Positions 8,248 through 15,507 of a stretch of 23,428 nucleotides of DNA are shown here, one piece after another. The stretch spans positions 1 through 23,428 of the forward strand of contig CAVKQB010000032.1 in NCBI GenBank assembly GCA_963658575.1, given 5' to 3'. The translations under genes were made by a program, and so were the position numbers. The first letter of the stretch is position 1. Each line of letters starts with the position of its first letter. Origin of the DNA: W0P28-013 sp963658575 (GTDB lineage: Bacteria > Bacteroidota > Bacteroidia > Bacteroidales > Paludibacteraceae). The notes under the pieces are model-generated. The model was not told where the DNA came from, ran no database searches, and saw only the letters and a list, made by a program, of their open reading frames with translations.

Positions 8248-11200
8248 TTATTCGTCAATGTTGTTTTCTTCGCGTTCGGCGATGGCGCGCAAGCGTGCTT
8301 CTATCATGGTGGCGATGTCGTCGTCGGCCTGATAGTTGGCTTGCAGGCTAAGCAGATACTGTTTGGCCTGAAAATCGTCGCCCGTCTGCATGTAGATGTC
8401 GGCCAGCAGCACGAATGCGCGTGCCAACCAGTATTGATGCGGCGTGTTTTTGCTGATGAAATCCATGATTTCGCTCTCGGCGGTGGTGTATTGGCCGCTG
8501 TTGTAGAGTTGTTGGGCGTAGAGATATTTGGCTTCGGCTCCCATCTCGTGGCGCAAGTCTTGGCTCAACTCCTGCAAATCGTCGGTGGCGAGCATGGCTT
8601 CGTCGGTGGCGATGTACGATTTGGCACGGCAATAGCGTGCTTCGCGCACGATGGCTGGATCGGCGTTGGCATCGTCGAGCAGGGCGTTGGCGGCCAAAAT
8701 GGTTTTGTTGTAGAGGTTGAGCGCGTAACTGCACCGCAATGCGCCGATGCGTGCCATGTATTTGTTCTCTTTGTTGCTGGCCGTTTCTTGCAACTGTTCG
8801 AAATAGCCGAGCGATTGCTCGTAGTTCTTCTGGTCGTAGGTGATTTCGGCGCAGCGTATCAACGCCTCCTCCTGATATTGGTTGCCGACGAAGTGCGTGA
8901 GGCGTTCGAAGTAGTCGAGCGCGCTCTCTTTCAGCCCTGTTTGGTAGTAACTTTCGGCCAGATAGTATTGTGCGGCGATGCAGTTGAGTGTCTGCTGGTC
9001 GCAATAGTTGGTCAGGTAGTTTTTGAAACTCGTGATGGCCTCTTTGTATTGCGCTTTCACATAGAGCCGTTCGGCGGCGGCGAAGTTCAGCGAGTCTTCG
9101 AGCGATTTTTTGACGGTCGATATGGCACTGCCGGCAATGGATTCGCGGTAGGCCAAGTATTCGTTTATCTGGTTGTTTTCTACATAGATGGCCTGCATGC
9201 TTTCGATGGCCACTTTGGCCTCTTCGCTGCTCGGATAGTTGTTCACAACCTCTTTGTAGGCGGCAATGGCTTTGTCGGTCTCGTTGTCGTTGGCGTATAT
9301 CATGCCGATTTCGAGCGATGCTTTGCGTGCCACGGCGGTGTGCGGAAATTGTGCTATCACACGGTTGTAGGCCACGATGGCGTTGTCGTGCTCTTCCATT
9401 AGCACGTATGTGCGCCCGATTTCGTACATGGCATCGTCGATATAGTCCGATTGTGGATAGTTGGCAATCAACTGCTCGAGCTCGGCCACTTTGTCGGCAT
9501 ATTTTTTCTGAATGCCAAGAATGAATGCGTTTTGGAAGGCGGCGTAGTCGCCATAGCGCGGCGATTCGGCGACGGCTTTTTGGTAGTATGCCTTGGCTCC
9601 GTCGAAGTCGCGCGAGTAGAAGTGGCAGTCGCCTATGCGGTTGAGCGCGTCGCAGTAGAGGCGGCCGTCGTGGCGTTTTTGCGTATCGACATATTTTTGG
9701 AACCATACGATGGCGGCGTCGAAATTCTCCTCTTCGTAGTAGCAGTAGGCCATGGTGTAGTAGGCTTTTGGCTGCTCTCCGGCCGATTTTTTCTGGGGTT
9801 TATCCAAAAATGCCTGCAAATCTTGGCGTGCGTTGGCGTAGTCGCCAAGGCGATAGTAGGTTTCGCCGCGCCACAGGAACGCTTGTGCCGAAAACGATGC
9901 CGGCGTAAATTCGGCGATGGAAAGCGTGAAATAGTCGAGCGCAGCGCGGTAGTTTTTGGCGGCAAATTCGGCGGTGCCAAGTTGGAACAGCACATTCTCT
10001 TTGGCGGCCTGTATTTTGGGATTGGTCGCCTTCACCTTTTTCAACGATTCGTAGGCGGTTTTGTAGTCTTTTTCGGTCATGTAGATGTCGGCCAAATAAC
10101 CGTAGATGTCGTCGGCGTGCGTGGTGTTCGGGTAGGTTTCGATGAAGTTTTCGAAGGCTTTCACGGCTTCGCCGAAGGGCGCAGCGTCTTCGTACACGGC
10201 CAGCACATAGTTGTAGTCGGCCTCCTCCTTGATGCGCTCGTCGAAATTCGTCTGTGCAGCGTTGCGGAAGGCCATGCGCGCCTGCGCTTTGTCGCCATAT
10301 TTGGCGTAACTCAACCCGATGTGCAGGTAGGCGTTTTGCGCAAGACTGTCCGATGTGGCGGTTACTTTCGACAGCGCGGCCACAGCATCGCGGAAGTTGC
10401 CTTGCTTGTAGTGCGCCATGCCGAGCATGTACATGTCGGCGCGTTGCACTTTCTGCCCGTTGCGTTCGTATTTTTTCAGATAATCGACGGCTTCGCTGTA
10501 ATTTTCGTTGCGGTAGGCGGCTTCGCCCAGAATGCGGTAGGCTTCGGAGTTGTATTTGCTGTTTGGCCAGCGCGTAATCAGTGTTTTGCCATATTCGCAG
10601 GCTTTGTCGTTGTCGCCCACGCGGTCGTATATTTGCAGGGCGTGGTAGGCGGCCGGTTCGGCGTAGGCCGAGTTGAGCGACAGTTCCAAAAATCCGTCGA
10701 TGGCTTTGTCGTAGTTGCCCAAGCAAAATTCGGTGTACGAGTAGTAGTAGAGCGCATCTTTTTCGTAGATGGTCTTTTTGCCGTTGAGCGTGGCAAACAG
10801 AATGCGTGCAGGCTCGTATTTTTTCAGTTGCAGATAGGCCACGGCTTTGGTGTAGAGATACGCCATGTTCTCTTCGCCGTTCAGATGGTTGTTTTGCACC
10901 TGCTCGTACCAAGCGATGGTTTCTTCGTATTTTTTGGCTTCGAAGCAGCAGCGACCGAGCATGTAGGCCACACGTTCGCGCATGGGAGCATCGGGATAGT
11001 CGTTCAGGTATTGTTGTAGCAGTGCCGACGCATCTTTGCGTTTCAGCTCGTAGGCGTTGCTGGCTATGTAGTAGCGCGCTTCGGCGTAGAGCGGGTTGTT
11101 GCGGTCGGTCGTGGCGCAGAAGTTTTCGAAACAGGTGGCCGATGCGCCGAATTTGCGTTGTTCGTAGAGCGTGCGCCCCTCGTCGAATAGGCGGTCGCTG

Positions 11201-11286
11201 TTGGTGCGTAGTGCCGTCTCTTGTGCCGATAGTGTGGCGCATACGGCCGACACCGCCAGACAGAGGCAAATTTTTCTGATGTTCAT
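8248..11286 (-). CDS. Large periplasmic TPR-repeat protein
   Basis: This 1012-residue protein has a signal peptide (about 1-21, ending TLSAQ). The rest is built of tetratricopeptide-type helical repeats, visible as units such as YEQRKFGASATCFENF, YRNENYSEAVDYLKKYE, YYRLGDYANARQDLQAFL and YNSGQYTTAESEIMDFI. TPR solenoids bind other proteins. With export and a following barrel gene, a role in assembling or coupling an outer-membrane complex is plausible, but this is inference. It is the first gene of the minus-strand cluster reaching floA, and its promoter is recognisable just upstream. No catalytic motif is seen. Confidence 0.9.
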   Translation of the reverse strand: MNIRKICLCLAVSAVCATLSAQETALRTNSDRLFDEGRTLYEQRKFGASATCFENFCATTDRNNPLYAEARYYIASNAYELKRKDASALLQQYLNDYPDAPMRERVAYMLGRCCFEAKKYEETIAWYEQVQNNHLNGEENMAYLYTKAVAYLQLKKYEPARILFATLNGKKTIYEKDALYYYSYTEFCLGNYDKAIDGFLELSLNSAYAEPAAYHALQIYDRVGDNDKACEYGKTLITRWPNSKYNSEAYRILGEAAYRNENYSEAVDYLKKYERNGQKVQRADMYMLGMAHYKQGNFRDAVAALSKVTATSDSLAQNAYLHIGLSYAKYGDKAQARMAFRNAAQTNFDERIKEEADYNYVLAVYEDAAPFGEAVKAFENFIETYPNTTHADDIYGYLADIYMTEKDYKTAYESLKKVKATNPKIQAAKENVLFQLGTAEFAAKNYRAALDYFTLSIAEFTPASFSAQAFLWRGETYYRLGDYANARQDLQAFLDKPQKKSAGEQPKAYYTMAYCYYEEENFDAAIVWFQKYVDTQKRHDGRLYCDALNRIGDCHFYSRDFDGAKAYYQKAVAESPRYGDYAAFQNAFILGIQKKYADKVAELEQLIANYPQSDYIDDAMYEIGRTYVLMEEHDNAIVAYNRVIAQFPHTAVARKASLEIGMIYANDNETDKAIAAYKEVVNNYPSSEEAKVAIESMQAIYVENNQINEYLAYRESIAGSAISTVKKSLEDSLNFAAAERLYVKAQYKEAITSFKNYLTNYCDQQTLNCIAAQYYLAESYYQTGLKESALDYFERLTHFVGNQYQEEALIRCAEITYDQKNYEQSLGYFEQLQETASNKENKYMARIGALRCSYALNLYNKTILAANALLDDANADPAIVREARYCRAKSYIATDEAMLATDDLQELSQDLRHEMGAEAKYLYAQQLYNSGQYTTAESEIMDFISKNTPHQYWLARAFVLLADIYMQTGDDFQAKQYLLSLQANYQADDDIATMIEARLRAIAEREENNIDE

Positions 11287-11347
11287 CGAGAATGGTCTTT
11301 TTTTGTGCGCAGTCGGTCGGTGTGTGGCTGCACACGGTTACAAATTG

Positions 11348-11379
11348 CAAAGATACAAATTGTTTTGTTACAAAACAAC
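11348..11379 (-). promoter_or_regulatory. Bacteroidota-type promoter of the TPR-barrel operon
   Basis: On the minus strand TATCTTTG (plus coordinates 11348-11355) fits the TAnnTTTG minus-7 consensus. GTTG (11376-11379) sits 20 bases upstream, the expected distance for the minus-33 element. The gene start is about 60 bp downstream at 11286. Confidence 0.75.
11360..11378. promoter_or_regulatory. Perfect 9-bp-arm palindrome inside the promoter spacer
   Basis: TTGTTTTGTTACAAAACAA is a palindrome with perfect 9-base arms around one central base. It lies between the minus-33 and minus-7 elements of the TPR operon promoter, an ideal place for a repressor. Its core, TTTTGTTACAAA, is also found in the candidate TetR operator at 23126-23154. 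Confidence 0.6.
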
Positions 11380-11450
11380 GTTTGGGCGATTTACTGTTGG
11401 TAATTTCGCATAGATTTGTGCCGCGCGTGCCGTGTTCGCAAAAAAATCTG

Positions 11451-11458
11451 TATATTTG
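11451..11458 (+). promoter_or_regulatory. Minus-7 promoter element of the cyclophilin gene
   Basis: TATATTTG exactly matches TAnnTTTG and lies 26 bases before the ATG at 11485, giving a short leader. No good minus-33 TTTG is found at the usual distance. A second match, TAGATTTG at 11411-11418, could be an alternative promoter. Confidence 0.6.
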
Positions 11459-11484
11459 CAGAAATTTCTAATCGGACATTGCTT

Positions 11485-12183
11485 ATGAGACATTGCAAGT
11501 GGTTGCCGCTGTTATGCGCGGTTTTGTGTTCGGTGGCGGCGTTGGCGCAGCCTGCCGAAAAACCAGTTTTCGTCGAGATAGAGACAACTTTGGGCAAAAT
11601 GAAGGTGCGCCTTTACGACGAGACACCGCAACACCGCGACAATTTCGTGAAATTGGTCAAATCGGGCTTCTACAACGGACTGCTGTTTCATCGTGTCATC
11701 AAGGATTTCATGGCGCAGGGCGGCGACCCCGAGTCGCGCAACTGCAGCCCGACGGCGCATCTTGGCTCGGGCGGCTTGGACTATACGGTGCCGGCCGAAA
11801 TCGTCTTCCCGAAACTCTATCACAAACGTGGTGCGCTGGCCGCAGCACGCTTGGGCGATGCCGCCAACCCCGAACGCGCCTCGTCGGCGTGCCAATTCTA
11901 CATCGTGCAGGGCAAAAAGTACAGCGATGCCGAATTGAACGAACTCGAACAGTATGTTGGTCGCGCCATTCGCTCCGCGACACCATTTAAGTATAGCGAC
12001 GAACAGCGGCGGCAATACAAAATGTTTGGCGGCACGCCGCACCTCGACGGACAATATACCGTTTTCGGCGAATTGGTCGATGGCTTTGCCGTACTCGACA
12101 AGTTGTGCGCCGTTGCCACAGGCGAATCCGACCGCCCCGAACAAGATGTGGTGATTATTCGCATGCGCGTCGTGAGAAAATGA
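11485..12183 (+). CDS. Exported cyclophilin-type peptidyl-prolyl cis-trans isomerase
   Basis: This is a 232-residue protein with a signal peptide (MRHCKWLPLLCAVLCSVAAL then AQ). A cyclophilin domain follows: IETTLGKMKVRLYDETP, the signature FHRVIKDFMAQGGDP with the catalytic Arg, SSACQFYIVQG, and YTVFGELVDGFAVLDKL at the end. An insertion of about 40 residues (NELEQYVGRAIRSATPFKYS and following) sits before the last strands. I believe this is common in Bacteroidota cyclophilins. It should catalyse prolyl isomerisation during folding in the periplasm. A longer reading from TTG at 11416 would place basic residues and the promoter element inside the gene; ATG at 11485 gives a proper signal peptide. 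Confidence 0.94.
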   Translation: MRHCKWLPLLCAVLCSVAALAQPAEKPVFVEIETTLGKMKVRLYDETPQHRDNFVKLVKSGFYNGLLFHRVIKDFMAQGGDPESRNCSPTAHLGSGGLDYTVPAEIVFPKLYHKRGALAAARLGDAANPERASSACQFYIVQGKKYSDAELNELEQYVGRAIRSATPFKYSDEQRRQYKMFGGTPHLDGQYTVFGELVDGFAVLDKLCAVATGESDRPEQDVVIIRMRVVRK

Positions 12184-12420
12184 TTCAAATTGTTGATTAG
12201 TAGCAAGACACAAGTAGCAAGTCGCAAGAGGTTATAGGTTATAGGTGAGAGAATATAGAACAAAGAGCAAAGACTTTTTAATTATTCAATTATCTAATTT
12301 CCAATTATTTAATCAAATTTCAAATCACCAAATCACCAAATTCACAGTAGCAAGATACAAGTAGCAAGTCGCAAGACAAATTTAGTGTGAAAGTTTGAAA
12401 GTATAAAAGTGCGAAAGTAG

Positions 12421-12439
12421 GGGCGCATCAATTGCGCCC
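12421..12439 (+). repeat. Hairpin after the octamer array, element A
   Basis: GGGCGCA and TGCGCCC form a perfect 7-bp stem with a 5-base loop. It is preceded by GCGAAAGTA, matching the context of the hairpin at 13341-13360. No T-run follows, so it is not a typical terminator. Confidence 0.7.
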
Positions 12440-12520
12440 GTTGCGAATTACAAATCCCGTGCGACCAGAAAACCAAATAACCAAATAACCAAATCAACAG
12501 AAACTTAGAAACAATGAGAA

Positions 12521-12535
12521 GCGCGCGTAGCGCGC
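12521..12535 (+). repeat. GNA-loop mini-hairpin A1
   Basis: GCGCGC-GTA-GCGCGC gives a 6-bp stem closed over a GTA triloop. The GC(GNA)GC form is known to make very stable DNA mini-hairpins. Confidence 0.75.
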
Positions 12536-12573
12536 CAATCTTCAAATTTTCAAATCTTCAAACAATATCAAAC

Positions 12574-12586
12574 CGTGCGCAGCACG
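12574..12586 (+). repeat. GNA-loop mini-hairpin A2
   Basis: CGTGC-GCA-GCACG gives a 5-bp stem with a GCA loop. The same stem with a GAA loop is found in inverted orientation at 23214-23226. Confidence 0.75.
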
Positions 12587-12630
12587 AAAAACAATCTTCA
12601 AATTTTCAAATCTTCAAACAAAGATATGCT

Positions 12631-13302
12631 ATGTTGCTCGAATACAAAGATGTAGATATTTATCAGGACGAGATGCCCGTGTTGCGTGGCGTGAATTTCA
12701 GCGTCGAACGCGGCGAATTTGTCTATCTGCTCGGCAAGGTGGGCAGCGGCAAAAGCACGCTCATCAAATCGATGTATGCCGAAGTGCCGATAAAACGTGG
12801 CGACGCGCGCATTTTCGACTACAATTTGGCACGTTTGAAACGCAAGGACGTGGCCATGTTGCGGCGCAAAATCGGCATCGTGTTTCAGGATTTTCAGTTG
12901 CTCGGCGACCGCAGCGTCGATAAAAATCTGGAGTTCGTGTTGCGCGCTACTGGCTGGAAAGACAAACGCAAAATTGCCGAACAGATTGATTTGGTGCTTT
13001 CGGTCGTGGGCATGGCCAAAAAAGGCTACAAACGTCCGCATCAACTTTCGGGCGGTGAACAACAGCGTGTGGTCATAGCGCGTGCGCTGCTCAATTCGCC
13101 CGAAGTCATCGTGGCCGACGAGCCATCGGGCAACCTCGACCCCGAAACGGCCAACGAGATTTTCTCGCTGCTCTACGAAATTTCGCGCGGCGGCACGGCG
13201 GTCATCATCGCTACACACAACCACTCGTTTCTGAACGTTTACCCCGGCCGCATCTTCTGTTGCGAAGAGGAAAAACTCACTGAACAGTTGAAAACAGTGT
13301 GA
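12631..13302 (+). CDS. ftsE: Cell-division ABC ATPase FtsE
   Basis: A 223-residue ABC ATPase with all core motifs: Walker A GKVGSGKST (35-43), Q-loop FQDFQLL (85-91), signature LSGGEQQR (139-146), Walker B VIVADEP (159-165) and switch His196 in ATHN. The opening LEYKDVDIYQDEMPVLRGV and the VGSGKS form of Walker A match Bacteroidota FtsE as I remember it. FtsE works with FtsX at the division site to control peptidoglycan hydrolases. No ftsX is next to it here, so LolD or another small ABC ATPase remains possible. ATG at 12631 is chosen because upstream in-frame codons lie in the repeat element. The gene's stop codon is the start of an octamer array. Confidence 0.88.
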   Translation: MLLEYKDVDIYQDEMPVLRGVNFSVERGEFVYLLGKVGSGKSTLIKSMYAEVPIKRGDARIFDYNLARLKRKDVAMLRRKIGIVFQDFQLLGDRSVDKNLEFVLRATGWKDKRKIAEQIDLVLSVVGMAKKGYKRPHQLSGGEQQRVVIARALLNSPEVIVADEPSGNLDPETANEIFSLLYEISRGGTAVIIATHNHSFLNVYPGRIFCCEEEKLTEQLKTV

Positions 13303-13340
13303 AAGTGAAACAGTGTGAAAGTGAGAAAGTGTGAAAGTAG

Positions 13341-13360
13341 GGACGTGGCGTGCCGCGTCC
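13341..13360 (+). repeat. Hairpin after the octamer array, element B
   Basis: GGACGTGG and CCGCGTCC pair over 8 bp (one G-T pair) with a 4-base loop. The preceding GAAAGTA is shared with the hairpin of element A, but the stem sequence differs. No T-run follows. Confidence 0.65.
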
Positions 13361-13481
13361 GATGGCGGCGTTGAGTAGTTGTTGGGGGCAATTAATCAAT
13401 TATCCAATTATTTAATTACCCAATCAATTTTCAAATAACCAAATAACCAACTCAACAAATAACCAAAAAAATTTAGAAACA

Positions 13482-13492
13482 GCGCACAGCGC
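13482..13492 (+). repeat. Mini-hairpin B1 with ACA loop
   Basis: GCGC-ACA-GCGC is a 4-bp stem at the position taken by GNA-loop hairpins in elements A and C. It is the only one of the eight whose loop is not GNA. Confidence 0.6.
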
Positions 13493-13548
13493 GAGAAACA
13501 ATCTTCAAATTTTCAAATCTTCAAATCTCCAACAAGACTTAAAAACCA

Positions 13549-15480
13549 ATGAAAATAAGGCGTTTTTTCTACATATTGTTGCTTTTTTGTCCTGCCTTGT
13601 CGATGGCACAGATGGAGGAGCCCGTAACGTGGCAGTGCAGCATCGAGCCGACTTCGGATTCGACGGCCGATGTGGTTGTGGCGGCTAAAATTGCCGCTGG
13701 CTGGCACCTCTATTCGCAGTATCAGGCGGGCATGGCGCAGCCCACAGTCATCGCTTTGGAGCCAACCGGAAATTATGCGCTGGCCGACACGTCGCGCTAT
13801 TTTTCCGAGCCGCCCTACACCGAACATTACGATGCCGAATTCGACGATACGGAGCGTTTTTTCGTCGGGCAAGTCGAGTTTCGCCGCGCTATCAACGTGT
13901 TGAGCCACAGCGATTTTGTGTTGCGTGGCAGCATTGATGCGCAGGCTTGCACGGGCGGTCGGTGCGTGCCGGTGAAGTCCGATTTTTCGCTCACCGTCGC
14001 TGGCAATCCATCGGCGGCAACGGCTGCAGTTGCGCCCTCCGAATCGGGTGCCGATAGGTCGCTGCTGTGGTTTTTCTTGCTGGCGTTTGGCGGCGGATTG
14101 CTCGGAGTGCTTACGCCGTGCGTCTTCCCGATGATACCGATGACCATCTCCTATTTCATGAAGCATGGCGGTAAGCGGCAGGCTGTTTTCTACGGATTTT
14201 CCATCGTGCTGATTTATGTGCTTGTCGGCATCGTGTTGTCGGCCATTTTTGGCGAGGGTTTTGCCAATTTCATCAGCACGCATTGGCTGCCAAACGTGCT
14301 TTTTACCATCATTTTTGTGCTGTTTGCTGTGTCGTTGTTTGGCTATTTCGAGATTTCGCTGCCTGCGTCGTGGGTGGGCAAATCGTCGGGTAACGAGCAG
14401 AAGGCGGGCTACGTCGGCACGTTTTTCATGGCTCTGACGCTGGTTTTGGTGTCGTTCAGTTGCACGCTGCCCATTGCCGGCGCTGTGGCGTTGGGGGCGG
14501 CTGGCGGCGGCTTCCTCAAACCGATTGTCGGCATGTTGGGATTTTCGTTGGCGTTTGCGCTGCCGTTCACGTTTTTCGCCTTTTTCCCGAATCTGCTCCA
14601 GAAATTGCCCAAATCGGGCGGCTGGATGAACACGCTGAAGGTGTGTCTTGGCTTTGTGGAGTTGGCATTTGCGCTCAAATTTTTGAGCGTGCCCGACCAA
14701 ACGTATCATTGGGGCATTCTCGACCGTGAGGTTTATCTCGCTCTGTGGATTACGATTTTTGCGCTCATGGGATTCTATCTTTTGGGCAAAATCCGCTTCC
14801 CGTTCGACGACGAGCAGCCTGTGCAGAAGTCGTGGTTCCGTTTCTTTTTGGTCATTGCCGATTTTGCGTTTGTGGTCTATATGGTGCCAGGGCTTTGGGG
14901 CGCGCCGCTCAACGCACTTTCGGGCTGGTTGCCGCCCATGAGTACGCAGGATTTCAACATCAGAGAGATGGTGGTCGAAGGGGCTACAGCGCAGCGCGCC
15001 AGCGTGTGCGGGCAGCCGTCGTTTGCCGACCGTCTGCATCTGGTTGCTGGCCTCGACGGCTATTTCGACTACGACGAGGCGGTGGCGTGCGCCAAGGCGA
15101 GCGGCAAACCGCTGTTTCTCGATTTCACGGGACACGGCTGCGTGAATTGCCGCAAAGTGGAGCAAAAAGTGCTGTCCGACAGCCGCATACAACGGCTTTT
15201 GAACGAACATTTTGTGGTGTGCGCGCTCTATGTCGACGACAAGGTGATTGAACTCCCGAAGTTGTTACAAATTGCTGATAATCAGTCGAATGCAATTACG
15301 ATGCTGGGGCAGAAAAACGCCTATTTGCAGACAAGCTTGTTTCACGAAAATTCGCAGCCGTGCTACATCGTGGTCGATGCTGCCGACGGGCGTGTGTTGG
15401 CTGGCCCCATACACTACGAGACCGACCCCATCGCTTTCGAGGCGTTCCTAAACGCAGGTATCGAGCGGTCGCTCCAATAA
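13549..15480 (+). CDS. dsbD: Thiol:disulfide interchange protein DsbD
   Basis: A full-length 643-residue DsbD. After the signal peptide (about 1-20) comes the N-terminal periplasmic domain with the pair Cys134/Cys139 (CTGGRC). The central membrane domain has Cys191 in TPCVFPMIPM and Cys305 in SCTLPIAG. The C-terminal thioredoxin-like domain has Cys531/Cys534 (CVNC). All six redox cysteines are thus present. DsbD passes electrons from cytoplasmic thioredoxin across the inner membrane to periplasmic reductases and cytochrome maturation. About eight membrane segments lie between 175 and 480. The gene follows repeat element B and converges on the glycosyltransferase gene with only 27 bp between stops and no obvious terminator. 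Confidence 0.95.
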   Translation: MKIRRFFYILLLFCPALSMAQMEEPVTWQCSIEPTSDSTADVVVAAKIAAGWHLYSQYQAGMAQPTVIALEPTGNYALADTSRYFSEPPYTEHYDAEFDDTERFFVGQVEFRRAINVLSHSDFVLRGSIDAQACTGGRCVPVKSDFSLTVAGNPSAATAAVAPSESGADRSLLWFFLLAFGGGLLGVLTPCVFPMIPMTISYFMKHGGKRQAVFYGFSIVLIYVLVGIVLSAIFGEGFANFISTHWLPNVLFTIIFVLFAVSLFGYFEISLPASWVGKSSGNEQKAGYVGTFFMALTLVLVSFSCTLPIAGAVALGAAGGGFLKPIVGMLGFSLAFALPFTFFAFFPNLLQKLPKSGGWMNTLKVCLGFVELAFALKFLSVPDQTYHWGILDREVYLALWITIFALMGFYLLGKIRFPFDDEQPVQKSWFRFFLVIADFAFVVYMVPGLWGAPLNALSGWLPPMSTQDFNIREMVVEGATAQRASVCGQPSFADRLHLVAGLDGYFDYDEAVACAKASGKPLFLDFTGHGCVNCRKVEQKVLSDSRIQRLLNEHFVVCALYVDDKVIELPKLLQIADNQSNAITMLGQKNAYLQTSLFHENSQPCYIVVDAADGRVLAGPIHYETDPIAFEAFLNAGIERSLQ

Positions 15481-15507
15481 AATGTTGATTGGCTGCCCCG
15501 AAATCGC

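Larger units (their letters stand above)
12184..12630 (+). repeat. Composite repeat element A upstream of ftsE
   Basis: This 447-bp spacer has no gene. In order it holds: NNNNNAG heptamers (about 12199-12273), AT-rich words, a second heptamer block (about 12346-12374), and four octamers ending in AAAG (12386-12417). A TAGGG word and a 7-bp hairpin follow (12421-12439). Then come CAAATAAC octamers (about 12474-12494), CAGAAACTTAGAAAC (12498-12512) and a GCGCGC/GTA mini-hairpin (12521-12535). A 30-bp tract of (C/T)TTCAAAT units (12536-12565) and a CGTGC/GCA mini-hairpin (12574-12586) come next. An exact second copy of the 30-bp tract (12592-12621) ends 9 bp before the ftsE ATG. No standard promoter was recognised. 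Confidence 0.88.
13298..13548 (+). repeat. Composite repeat element B upstream of dsbD
   Basis: It begins inside the last codons of ftsE with five octamers ending in AG (13298-13337: TGTGAAAG three times, TGAAACAG, TGAGAAAG). TAGGG and a hairpin (13341-13360) follow, then AATTA-type words (about 13391-13425) and CAAATAAC-type octamers (about 13432-13466). Next come TTTAGAAAC (13472-13480), a GCGC/ACA mini-hairpin (13482-13492) and the (C/T)TTCAAAT tract. The tract's first 27 bases (13499-13525) are identical to element A. The dsbD ATG follows at 13549. Module order is the same as in element A. Confidence 0.87.

Noticed and set aside
8074..11019. Long plus-strand open frames opposite the TPR gene
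   Set aside because: They are Val/Phe/Gly-rich reflections of the TPR codons with no signal peptide or motif.
11416..11484. TTG start for the cyclophilin
   Set aside because: It would include the minus-7 element and spoil the signal peptide; ATG at 11485 fits better.
12421..12439. Hairpins at 12421-12439 and 13341-13360 as intrinsic terminators
   Set aside because: Neither is followed by a T-run on the plus strand, and both sit inside repeat elements.
12184..12630. Possible CRISPR array because of spaced identical repeats
   Set aside because: The 30-bp tract occurs only twice, is itself a tandem of 8-bp units, and is separated by a hairpin rather than spacers; no cas genes are present.
12514..12630. 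Upstream extension of ftsE from ATG at 12514
   Set aside because: The added 39 residues are translated repeat element; FtsE homology begins at 12631.
13513..15210. A 565-codon open frame on the minus strand opposite dsbD
   Set aside because: It mirrors dsbD codons, is rich in Arg/His/Gln as antisense frames in GC-rich genes are, and shows no domain; dsbD has all family motifs.
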